From the NCBI GenBank assembly GCA_937902865.1, contig CALFNJ010000641.1, positions 1 to 6,042 on the forward strand: a DNA stretch of 6,042 nucleotides, read 5' to 3'. Each line of letters opens with the position of its first letter. The stretch's first letter is position 1. A model generated the notes under the pieces. It ran no database searches, was not told where the DNA came from, and was given only the letters and a program-made list of their open reading frames with translations. The position numbers and the translations under genes are program-made. Below are positions 1 through 5,734 of the stretch, in pieces. Source of the stretch: an uncultured Opitutaceae bacterium (lineage in GTDB: Bacteria > Verrucomicrobiota > Verrucomicrobiia > Opitutales > Opitutaceae).

Positions 1-105
1 GGCGGCTTTGGGCAACCCGAAATAGAAGGAAGCGATTGTCGCCGGTGGCCGACGCGGGAGCGCGTCGACCTCAACGCGCTGAACCCTGCACGGCTGCAGG
101 CGTGA
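1..105 (+). CDS. Possible C-terminal tail of a plus-strand gene (weak)
   Basis: Frame 1 is open from the window edge to a TGA at 103-105, giving 34 residues that end in RVDLNALNPARLQA. The last half of this stretch has strongly G/C-biased third codon positions, as expected of a real gene in high-GC DNA, while the first half does not. I recognise no family. Frame 3 is also open to a TAA at 123-125, and one minus-strand frame is open too, so the assignment is uncertain. A convergent gene ending here would fit the symmetric hairpin at 133-154 between it and the DUF4178 gene. More sequence to the left would settle it. Confidence 0.25.
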   Translation, partial: GGFGQPEIEGSDCRRWPTRERVDLNALNPARLQA

Positions 106-132
106 AGACGTGGTTTCGCGGATAACGCGAAC

Positions 133-154
133 AACGCGTTGGGGACAACGCGTT
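133..154. terminator. Candidate bidirectional hairpin between gene ends
   Basis: The 8-base palindrome AACGCGTT occurs at 133-140 and again at 147-154, separated by six bases. Because each copy is its own reverse complement, the pair can fold into an 8-bp stem with a 6-base loop on either strand. A third partial copy, AACGCG, lies at 124-129. The site is about 20 bases beyond the stop of the minus-strand DUF4178 gene. No T-run follows the stem on either strand, so it is not a classical intrinsic terminator. It could act as a transcript-end stabiliser or a protein-binding site instead. Confidence 0.4.
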
Positions 155-172
155 CCACCTTGGGGGCAGAAG

Positions 173-1348
173 CTAGCGCTGGAAGGCGGCGAGAATTTCC
201 CGCTCCGGCACGGGGTGGCCGCTGAAGAGCTCGAGGTCGCTTTCATTCCAGCGCGCCAGCAGCCACTGATCCTGGGTGTGAGCGAGAAAACCGTACTCGA
301 AGGCGCCGATCGGCAGAAGCGGATCGGGCGTCCCCGCGGTGCCGACCGCCTTGAAGCGAAGGAGGCGTGTGATGGTGAAAACCTGCCCAGCGACCGTGAC
401 GGTCGCTCCCGCCTGTTTCTCCGCGGCGATGTAAGGGGTCAGGTCTCCGGGCAAATCGTTCGCGCGGAGGAGCAGCCAGGTATGCGGTTGGACGTAGAGG
501 TCCGGGAAAAGAATCGCCGGATGACGATCGCCACCGATCAGATTGAATTCACCCACGCCATAAACCCGTTCCGTGTCGGCGATTTCGAGGTCAGTCCGTC
601 CGAGGGGGGTGAAGATATCCTGGTCCAGAGTTCCCGGCAGCTGCAGCGCAAGGGAGGGAGCGGGCACCGTCTGTTTGGGCGGGGGCGGAATTTCCGCATC
701 GACGCCGGTAGCCGGCCCACCGTGAAAGGCGAGGAACGCCGCAAAGAGAATCATGATAATGACACCGAAAACCCGGGCGGGAGAAGACTCCCGCGTGGAC
801 TCGTTTCCGCCAAACAGGCGTGACGAAAGACTGGGCTGCGGCATGGGCAGGCCGAAGGCCTCGGTCATGCGAGCGGCGGTGAGATCCTTGCCGCGGTAGC
901 ACTCAACCTTGGCGCCGGTCCAGCTCACGACGAACTCACGATGGTCGCTCTCCGCGTTGAAATAGCTCGCGACGTCGCCGACGTGATCGTCGTCGTCGCG
1001 CTCGCCCTCGAGAAAGTGGAGGAAGGACTTTCCCTTGAACTTGATGGTGGCGAGGGTGCCCTCCAGTTCGATGGTCTGGCCCACGCATTTTGCCTCGGCT
1101 TCGTAGGCGGGCAGCGGGCGGGCGGGAGTGAAGGGCAGGAAAAGCTGCCAGGTGGGTCGATCGTCCGTCTCTTCATAGACCAGCGTGGCGAGATTGCCGG
1201 CTTCGTCGACCAGCCGGAATTCATTCCAATAGTAGGTCTCGCCGTGATCGGCGACGCCGAACACGGCCCGACCAGTGACGCGGCAGCGATGGCCGTCCAG
1301 CATCCCGGAGGAGCCCAGGCGCAGCGCAGTCGGATTGTTGAAATTCAT
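173..1348 (-). CDS. DUF4178 domain membrane protein, 391 aa
   Basis: This is the last gene of the four-gene operon. Its ATG overlaps the TGA of the ATP-grasp gene by four bases (ATGA), which suggests translational coupling and explains the lack of a Shine-Dalgarno sequence. Residues about 10-155 resemble the DUF4178 family: a small beta-rich domain with the pattern YYWNEFRLVDEAGNLATLVYEE, followed by WQLF. Residues 193-209 (VFGVIIMILFAAFLAFH) form one hydrophobic helix, followed by a proline-rich linker (about 219-231). The C-terminal part (about 258-391) looks like a second, diverged copy of the same kind of domain: WTGAKVECYRG near 143 matches WNESDLELFSG near 367, and both are followed by a helix containing AF. 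The molecular function is unknown. DUF4178 genes are known neighbours of DUF350, PspA-like and polyamine or ATP-grasp genes. The reading frame stays open upstream to 1792, but that part is antisense-like in composition and lies within the ligase gene. Confidence 0.85.
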   Translation of the reverse strand: MNFNNPTALRLGSSGMLDGHRCRVTGRAVFGVADHGETYYWNEFRLVDEAGNLATLVYEETDDRPTWQLFLPFTPARPLPAYEAEAKCVGQTIELEGTLATIKFKGKSFLHFLEGERDDDDHVGDVASYFNAESDHREFVVSWTGAKVECYRGKDLTAARMTEAFGLPMPQPSLSSRLFGGNESTRESSPARVFGVIIMILFAAFLAFHGGPATGVDAEIPPPPKQTVPAPSLALQLPGTLDQDIFTPLGRTDLEIADTERVYGVGEFNLIGGDRHPAILFPDLYVQPHTWLLLRANDLPGDLTPYIAAEKQAGATVTVAGQVFTITRLLRFKAVGTAGTPDPLLPIGAFEYGFLAHTQDQWLLARWNESDLELFSGHPVPEREILAAFQR

Positions 1349-2472
1349 CGCGGTCGGAAAAAGTGCGGAACGAACCGGCTGAGATTGCCCGTGATGCGAC
1401 GCGTGTCCTCGCGGATCCCGAGCCCGGCCGGCTCGTGGTCGACGATCCAGACGCCGCAGATCGGGTGATTGCCGTCGAAGTTCGTGAGTTCTGCCGGCTT
1501 CTGATAGACATGTCCCTCCTCGCCGTAATCGCCGTCGGTTTCCTCGAGGGTGACGCCGGCCTCGACCCATGTGACATTGGCGCCCTCGCGGCTCAGCCGG
1601 GGTTTCCGGACGTAGCGGCCACCGAGCGGCGCAGGTGATTCGTACGCGGGAAGAAGATTGGGATGATCTGGAAACAGCTCCCACAGCACGGGCAGGAGCC
1701 CCTTGTTGCTCAGGAGCATCTTCCACGCGGGCTCGACGAAATGGACGGGATCGTGTGCGAGATGCGGTCCGAACGATTCGTGCCAGAGCCACTCCCAGGG
1801 ATAGAGCTTGAAGCAGTGGGTGATGCGCCGGCCGTGCAGATCAACGAAGACCCGCTCGCGCGGATCCCAGCCGAGGTCCTCGATCCAGACGGTGTTCGTC
1901 GCCACGCCCGCCTGCAGGCAGGTGTCGCGGAGGTATTCCACGGTCTGCGCATCCTCCGCGTGATCCTTGATGCAGCTGAAATGCACGGTGGCGCCGGCGA
2001 GGCGACGCCAGGCCTCGATCAGGCGCTCATGGAGCGAATTGAACTGGTCCAGACCGGCGCGGGTTTCCTGCAGCCAGAACCATTGCGCGACGGCCGCCTC
2101 GACGAGCGCGGTGGGCGTGTCGGCATTGTACTCGAGCAGCTTGGGCTGGCCACGACCGTCGAACGCGAGATCGAAGCGACCGTAGAGGCTGAAGTCGTCA
2201 CGTTCCCAGGAACGCAGGATCGCCGGCACGGCGGCTTCGGGAATTCCCAGCCGGTGCCACCATTGGCGCTGGATCACCACCTCGGCGGCCTCGATGCAGA
2301 GAAAATGCAGCGTGCGGGCGGCGGTTTCGAGGGTGTCGATTTCATCCGCCGTGAACTCATAGCAGGCGGACTCGTCCCAATAGCAGCCGTTTTCGTGGGA
2401 ATGATAAGTGAGGCCGACCTGCTCGACCTTTTCCCGCCAGTCGGCGCGCGGCGTGCAGCGGTGCCGTTGCAT
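1345..2472 (-). CDS. YgiC/YjfC-like glutathionylspermidine synthase family ATP-grasp ligase, 375 aa
   Basis: This protein is close in length (E. coli YgiC is about 386 aa) and pattern to the YgiC/YjfC branch of the glutathionylspermidine synthase family (PF03738). It has the N-terminal DWREK motif (11-15). The segment from YGRFDLAFDG (97-106) to LLEYNADTPT (112-121) holds R99, D101, E114 and N116, which match by position the substrate and metal ligands of GspS. Further motifs are KLYPWEW (222-228), LSNKGLLPVLWELFPDHPNL (254-273), SREGANV (294-300), YGEEG (316-320) and the C-terminal AGLGIREDTRRIT (349-361). It probably forms an ATP-dependent amide bond, but there is no amidase half as in bifunctional GspS, and the substrate is unknown. 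The ATG at 2472 is chosen because homology begins there and a GGGGGAG lies about 10 bases upstream. It overlaps the lipoprotein stop by one base (TGATG). The longer frame to 2616 lacks homology. Confidence 0.93.
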   Translation of the reverse strand: MQRHRCTPRADWREKVEQVGLTYHSHENGCYWDESACYEFTADEIDTLETAARTLHFLCIEAAEVVIQRQWWHRLGIPEAAVPAILRSWERDDFSLYGRFDLAFDGRGQPKLLEYNADTPTALVEAAVAQWFWLQETRAGLDQFNSLHERLIEAWRRLAGATVHFSCIKDHAEDAQTVEYLRDTCLQAGVATNTVWIEDLGWDPRERVFVDLHGRRITHCFKLYPWEWLWHESFGPHLAHDPVHFVEPAWKMLLSNKGLLPVLWELFPDHPNLLPAYESPAPLGGRYVRKPRLSREGANVTWVEAGVTLEETDGDYGEEGHVYQKPAELTNFDGNHPICGVWIVDHEPAGLGIREDTRRITGNLSRFVPHFFRPR

Positions 2473-2849
2473 CAGGCGTAAACTCCCCCGTGAAACCCGG
2501 ACGTGCTGCCGAATCCGCCCCGCTGGATATCGGAGCGCAGGGACTCGGCAAGTTGCGCGGCCTGGGGCGTCGGCGCCGAAAGATTGATCACGCTGCGATG
2601 CGGCGCCGCTCCCCACTGGCCCCCGTAGAAATACATCTTCCGGGTTTCGTCGTAGGTGTTGTACGGCCGGTCGTAGAAGGCGTGGAACGGAGCGTGGTAA
2701 TAGCCCACGCCGGGCAGGTGGTAGTTGTTCGCGTAGACGCTCTCCGGCGTGACGCGGACGACTCCCGAAGACGAGGGCCCGCAGGCGGTCAGCCCGCCGA
2801 GCGAGAGACCGCCCGCGAGCAAAAGCTGGATGCGATGGCTGCGCTTCAC
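2472..2849 (-). CDS. Small secreted lipoprotein in the YgiB/YjfM (DUF1190) position, 125 aa
   Basis: The protein begins MKRSHRIQ, then a hydrophobic stretch ending in the lipobox L20-T21-A22-C23. Lipidation at C23 with glycine at the +2 position suggests export and anchoring in the outer membrane. The mature part is rich in tyrosine, histidine and glycine (NNYHLPGVGYYHAPFHAFYD near 41-60) and ends with QRGGFGSTSGFHGG (109-122). E. coli YgiB, the DUF1190 protein encoded just before ygiC, also ends in a region containing TRGGFG followed by a Ser/Gly-rich tail. The gene's place directly before the ligase, with a one-base overlap, matches that order. I therefore infer a functional counterpart of YgiB/YjfM, although overall similarity is weak. 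The start codon is GTG (2849-2847), chosen because it gives a proper signal peptide. No clear ribosome binding site precedes it, and 25 bases separate it from the DUF350 gene. Confidence 0.82.
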   Translation of the reverse strand: MKRSHRIQLLLAGGLSLGGLTACGPSSSGVVRVTPESVYANNYHLPGVGYYHAPFHAFYDRPYNTYDETRKMYFYGGQWGAAPHRSVINLSAPTPQAAQLAESLRSDIQRGGFGSTSGFHGGVYA

Positions 2850-2874
2850 GGCGCGGACGGAAAGGAAACGTGCT

Positions 2875-3186
2875 TCAACCGAGGATCGACGCCGCGATGA
2901 TGAGACTCACGCCGAGAATGACCGAGGCGGCCACGATGGCGGCGGCGACATTGCGGTGCTCGATGATCTCGCGGTGCAAGTCGCCCGGCGTGCACTTGTC
3001 GAACAGCTTGTAGCCGACAATGGCGACGACGATGCCGACCGCGGCAAAGAGCACCATGTAGCCGACAGCCTGGATGAGCGACTGGGCATGCCAGCCGGCG
3101 GCGGCGGCCGGCGCGTCCGCGCCGCGGACGAGAGTCGGTGGGACGAGCGCCGCGGCGGCCATCGAACCGAGGAGATATTTTTTCAT
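2875..3186 (-). CDS. DUF350 (YjfL-like) small membrane protein, 103 aa
   Basis: This is the first gene of the operon. An N-terminal signal peptide or first helix (MKKYLLGSMAAAALVPPTLV, then an Ala-rich segment) is followed by two transmembrane helices at about 38-60 and 80-102. Between them is the characteristic DUF350 loop, YKLFDKCTPGDLHREIIEHRNVAAAI (59-84). The conserved NxAAAI and LGxSLIIAA patterns sit in the last helix. It has one two-helix DUF350 unit, whereas E. coli YjfL (about 130 aa) carries two, so it may work as an oligomer. Family members sit in the inner membrane and occur next to YjfC-type ligases and PspA-like proteins. Their function is unknown. The ATG at 3186 is chosen because the homologous and signal-like sequence begins there. 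The frame remains open to 3315, but that extension runs into the hairpin and repeat. Confidence 0.9.
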   Translation of the reverse strand: MKKYLLGSMAAAALVPPTLVRGADAPAAAAGWHAQSLIQAVGYMVLFAAVGIVVAIVGYKLFDKCTPGDLHREIIEHRNVAAAIVAASVILGVSLIIAASILG

Positions 3187-3207
3187 GGGGTGGCCAAAGC
3201 CGCGGCG

Positions 3208-3236
3208 ACCCTGCGAGCGGGCGGAAACACTGTCAA
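3208..3236 (-). promoter_or_regulatory. Candidate promoter for the DUF350-lipoprotein-ligase-DUF4178 operon
   Basis: On the minus strand a perfect -35-type hexamer TTGACA lies at 3236-3231. Seventeen bases later comes CAGGGT (3213-3208), which keeps only the A at position 2 and T at position 6 of a TATAAT box. Transcription would start roughly 15 bases before the ATG at 3186. The -10 match is weak, so a sigma-70 promoter is only a suggestion. An alternative factor or an activator could be involved. Confidence 0.3.
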
Positions 3237-3285
3237 CGAATCTAACCTTGGGATTCACCACGCATTTTCCAAACGAAGAGCCGCG

Positions 3286-3306
3286 CGGAGCGGCAAGGCC
3301 GCTCCG
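3286..3306. terminator. Perfect 9-bp hairpin at the outer edge of the left repeat arm
   Basis: CGGAGCGGC (3286-3294) and GCCGCTCCG (3298-3306) are exact reverse complements with a 3-base loop. The last base of the stem is also the first base of the left repeat arm. The stem is very GC-rich. No T-run follows on either strand, so a classical intrinsic terminator is not shown. It lies about 100 bases upstream of the DUF350 start and could end transcripts arriving from the gspE side. Confidence 0.5.
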
Positions 3307-3344
3307 AACATTCAACGTCCAACGCCCAACGTTGAACGCTCAAC
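3306..3344 (+). repeat. Left arm of inverted repeat, built of 7-base YYCAACG units
   Basis: After GAACA the arm reads as successive heptamers TTCAACG, TCCAACG, CCCAACG, TTGAACG and CTCAAC(T). It matches the reverse complement of 3472-3510 at 35 of 39 positions. The fourth unit makes a local CAACGTTG palindrome. I recall similar AACGTTCAACG-type intergenic repeats, often mistranslated as NVQR-like peptides, in Verrucomicrobiota-type genomes, but could not check this. Confidence 0.85.
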
Positions 3345-3471
3345 TCGGAAACGGATCGGCGGAGCGTCTACGTCCCCCGACGATGACCTCATTGCCCGGC
3401 TCGATCAGATTGACCGCAATGCACTCCGTGCCGGCCATGCGCTTGCCGCTGACCGGAAATGAGGGTTCGTC
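3340..3471 (-). pseudogene. Fragment resembling a class V (alanine-glyoxylate type) aminotransferase
   Basis: The minus-strand frame reads DEPSFPVSGKRMAGTECIAV (3471-3412) and continues NLIEPGNEVIVGG to 3373, before a short arginine-rich tail and a TGA at 3342-3340. Without gaps this fits the family pattern SGTGSAGMEA...VNLIEPGDEVIV, which in alanine-glyoxylate/serine-pyruvate aminotransferases lies in the region contacting the PLP cofactor. Only about 30 residues are present, with neither N- nor C-terminal parts of the enzyme, so it cannot be active. It lies exactly between the two repeat arms. The SGTGS segment is changed to SGKRM. An internal ATG (3438) could start a 32-residue peptide, but no convincing ribosome binding site precedes it. 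A chance resemblance is possible. Confidence 0.42.
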
Positions 3472-3510
3472 GTTGAATGTTCAACGTTGAGCGTTGGACG
3501 TTGAACGTTC
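3472..3510 (-). repeat. Right arm of inverted repeat, built of 7-base YYCAACG units
   Basis: On the minus strand this arm reads TTCAACG, TCCAACG, CTCAACG, TTGAACG and then ATTCAAC, starting from GAACG. It pairs with 3306-3344 with four differences in 39, and 127 bases separate the arms. In a transcript crossing both arms the pair could form a long stem closing the aminotransferase-like segment in its loop. Confidence 0.85.
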
Positions 3511-3532
3511 GATTTGCGGCCGCCGCAAATCG
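3510..3532 (-). terminator. Perfect 10-bp hairpin directly after the GspE/PilB stop
   Basis: CGATTTGCGG (3510-3519) and CCGCAAATCG (3523-3532) are exact reverse complements with a 3-base loop. The hairpin begins one base after the TGA of the ATPase gene (3536-3534), a position typical of a transcript-ending hairpin. No T-run follows. Instead the heptamer repeat begins at once, sharing base 3510. It likely terminates or protects the 3' end of the ATPase mRNA. Confidence 0.6.
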
Positions 3533-3533
3533 C

Positions 3534-5714
3534 TCAGGTGATCAGATCCGGCGGCACGTTCGAGAGCGCCTCCTCGATCGTCGTCAGGCCCATCTTGACC
3601 TTGAGGATCGAGTCCTGGTGGAGCGTCTTCATGCCATTCTTCATGGCGATGCGCTTGAGCACGGCGACCTCGGCTTCCTTGTTGATGCCTTCGACGAGTT
3701 CTTCGCTGTTGGTCATCAGCTCATGGATGCCGACGCGTCCCTTGTAGCCGGTGCCGTTGCAGGTCGGGCAACCCTGGGGGTTGGCCTTGAAGATCTGACC
3801 GCTCCAGCCGATGGCCTTCTCGAGCAGCTCCTTTTCCCGGCCTTGCGGCTCGTGAGGCTGCTTGCAGCTCTTGCAGACGCGGCGGAGGAGACGCTGGGCG
3901 CAGACGCAGACGAGCGAGGCCGAAATGTTGAAGGGCTCGACGCCCATCTCACCGATACGGGCGACCGTGGAGGGCGCGTCGTTGGTGTGGAGCGTGGAGA
4001 CGAGCAAGTGACCCGTGAGCGCGGCCTCGACGGCGATGCCGGCGGTTTCCTTGTCGCGGATCTCACCGACGAGGATGATGTCGGGGTCCATACGGAGGTA
4101 GCACCGCAGCGCGCGCTCGAAGGTGAGGCCGATCTGCCGGCTCATCTGCATCTGATTGATGCCGGCGAGCGTGTACTCGATCGGATCCTCGGCGGTCTGG
4201 ATGTTCACGTCGGGCGTGTTCACTTCGCCGAGCGCGGAGTAGAGGGTCATCGACTTGCCGGAACCGGTCGGACCGCAGTGGAGGATCATGCCGTAGGGCT
4301 GGCGGATGCACTCGCGATACTTGGCGAGATTCTCGTCGGAAAAACCGAGCGCGGGCAGGGGCAGCGTGCTCTTGGTCTTGTCCAGGATACGCATGACGAT
4401 CTTCTCGCCGTGGTTCATCGGACCCGTCGCCACGCGAAGGTCGATGTCCATGTTCTTCTTCGTATACTTCTTGAAGACGATACGTCCGTCCTGCGGCAAC
4501 CGGCGCTCCGAGATGTCCAGGTTGCACATGATCTTGAGACGGGTGGAGAGCGAGTTGCTCACCTGCTTCGGCAGGCGGAGCTTCTCCTGGCAGAGACCGT
4601 CGATCCGGTACCGGACGAGCAGGTCCTTTTCCATCGGCTCGATGTGAATGTCGGACGCGCCGGAGATGTACGCATCCTCGATGATGCGGTTCGCCAGCTG
4701 CACGATCGGCGCGGAGTCCTCGCTCTCGAGGTCGGCGGCGGAGACGGCGGCGCCGGCCGGGTCGGCGCTGTAGGCGGTGCTGATGACCTCGGCGACCGCG
4801 CCGATGTCGACCTCGCTGTTCCCGTTCTTCGAGTCCTTGAAATACTTTTTGACCAGCGTCTCGATCAGCGTGGCGGGCGCGACATGGACGTCGTCGATCG
4901 AGTAGTCGGTGGCCTGCTGGAACGACTCGCGCTTGGCGTAGTCGAGCGGGTTGGCCATGAGGACCGCGACAGCGTTGCCCTCCAGTTTCTTGTAGGGGAA
5001 GACGCCTTCGCGACGGATGATCGCCTCGCCGACGGCCTCGATCAGCTTTTCGTCGCACTCGATCTCATCGGGTTTCGTGATGAGCGGAAGGTCGGTGAGC
5101 TTGGAGACGAATTTCGCGGTGTCCTCGGCGCTGAGCTGGAACTTCGGGTCCAGCATGCGCTGCATCAGGGTCGAGGAATATTCGGCGACCTCCTGGAGGA
5201 GCGTGAGATCCTTGTCGACGAACTCGCCGTTGGTGCCGGCGGCCTCTTCCTTGTTCAGGACCTGGATCGCGCCGATGACGGTGGCCGCTTTCAGCGGCAC
5301 GGTGAGCATCGAGCGGACCTCGAAGCCGGTGGTCTTCGCCATCGTCGACATGAACGGCGCCTGGCTGTCGGTGTTCTGGAAGAACACGGCCTCGCCGGAC
5401 GCGATCACCTTGCCGACGACGCCGGTGCCGAGCGGAAGCTTGAGCGCAAGCAGCTTGGCGGTCGTTTCCTGCAGCTTCTTTTCGAGCGGCGGATCCTTGG
5501 CCCAGAGGGTGGGTGAGTAATAGACCTGCTTGAAGACGATGTCGTTGCCCTCGATGAGGTAGAGGGTCATCGACTGCGCCTGGAGGGCCTCGACGACCTT
5601 CGACGCGGTGAGCTCAATGACCGAATTGACGTCCTCGCGGCTGGGGGCCGGCTTCGAGATCAGCTTGATCAGGAGGGAACGGCGCAGCGTATTGGCGATA
5701 TTGGCGGAAGCCAT
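3534..5714 (-). CDS. GspE/PilB-family secretion/pilus ATPase with N-terminal GAF domain, 726 aa
   Basis: This is a cytoplasmic hexameric ATPase expected to drive pilus or pseudopilus assembly at the inner membrane. Residues about 25-185 resemble a GAF domain (ending MLTVPLKAATVIGAIQVLNK, 136-155). Residues about 195-295 resemble the GspE/MshE N-terminal domain (NAVAVLMANPLD, 247-258; a VAPATLIETLVKKYF helix, 278-292). The ATPase core follows: SDIHIEP (354-360), YRIDG, RLPQDGRI (405-412), Walker A GPTGSGKS (481-488), Asp box TAEDPIEYTL (507-516), Walker B-region DPDIILVGEIRD (543-554), His box STLHTNDAPST (573-583), and a zinc site with C614, C617, C649 and C652. It ends with a short tail, PPDLIT. 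The ATG at 5714 is preferred over the upstream start at 5762, whose extra 16 residues look like leader sequence. No Shine-Dalgarno is seen at either. GspE and PilB cannot be separated without the neighbouring genes. About 726 residues is long for the family because of the GAF domain. Confidence 0.95.
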   Translation of the reverse strand: MASANIANTLRRSLLIKLISKPAPSREDVNSVIELTASKVVEALQAQSMTLYLIEGNDIVFKQVYYSPTLWAKDPPLEKKLQETTAKLLALKLPLGTGVVGKVIASGEAVFFQNTDSQAPFMSTMAKTTGFEVRSMLTVPLKAATVIGAIQVLNKEEAAGTNGEFVDKDLTLLQEVAEYSSTLMQRMLDPKFQLSAEDTAKFVSKLTDLPLITKPDEIECDEKLIEAVGEAIIRREGVFPYKKLEGNAVAVLMANPLDYAKRESFQQATDYSIDDVHVAPATLIETLVKKYFKDSKNGNSEVDIGAVAEVISTAYSADPAGAAVSAADLESEDSAPIVQLANRIIEDAYISGASDIHIEPMEKDLLVRYRIDGLCQEKLRLPKQVSNSLSTRLKIMCNLDISERRLPQDGRIVFKKYTKKNMDIDLRVATGPMNHGEKIVMRILDKTKSTLPLPALGFSDENLAKYRECIRQPYGMILHCGPTGSGKSMTLYSALGEVNTPDVNIQTAEDPIEYTLAGINQMQMSRQIGLTFERALRCYLRMDPDIILVGEIRDKETAGIAVEAALTGHLLVSTLHTNDAPSTVARIGEMGVEPFNISASLVCVCAQRLLRRVCKSCKQPHEPQGREKELLEKAIGWSGQIFKANPQGCPTCNGTGYKGRVGIHELMTNSEELVEGINKEAEVAVLKRIAMKNGMKTLHQDSILKVKMGLTTIEEALSNVPPDLIT

Positions 5715-5734
5715 GGGGGAGAGGCGAGGGGACT

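Noticed and set aside
1349..1792. Upstream extension of the DUF4178 frame to 1792
   Set aside because: The added 148 residues are Arg-rich, lie inside the conserved ligase gene, and carry no DUF4178 similarity. The ATGA overlap marks the true start.
110..2481. Plus-strand frames at 110-823, 941-1468, 1363-1638 and 1663-2481
   Set aside because: They lie opposite the DUF4178 and ATP-grasp genes, whose motifs and overlapping stop/start codons are convincing. The plus-strand products show no recognisable domains.
3187..3315. Upstream extension of the DUF350 frame to 3315
   Set aside because: It would be translated through the hairpin and repeat arm and would bury the signal peptide MKKYLLGSMA inside the protein.
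3306..3510. CRISPR array
   Set aside because: There are only two long copies, in inverted orientation, with a single spacer-like segment and short internal heptamers. CRISPR repeats are direct and regularly spaced.
3306..3510. Complete insertion sequence
   Set aside because: Only 127 bases lie between the arms, with no transposase and no flanking target-site duplication that I can see. At most it is a non-autonomous element.
3477..5516. A 679-residue open frame on the plus strand opposite the GspE/PilB gene
   Set aside because: It is the antisense of a clearly conserved ATPase. Its protein is rich in Asp, Arg, Val, Leu and Gly with no motifs, as expected of a shadow frame in high-GC DNA. 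It also begins in the repeat arm.
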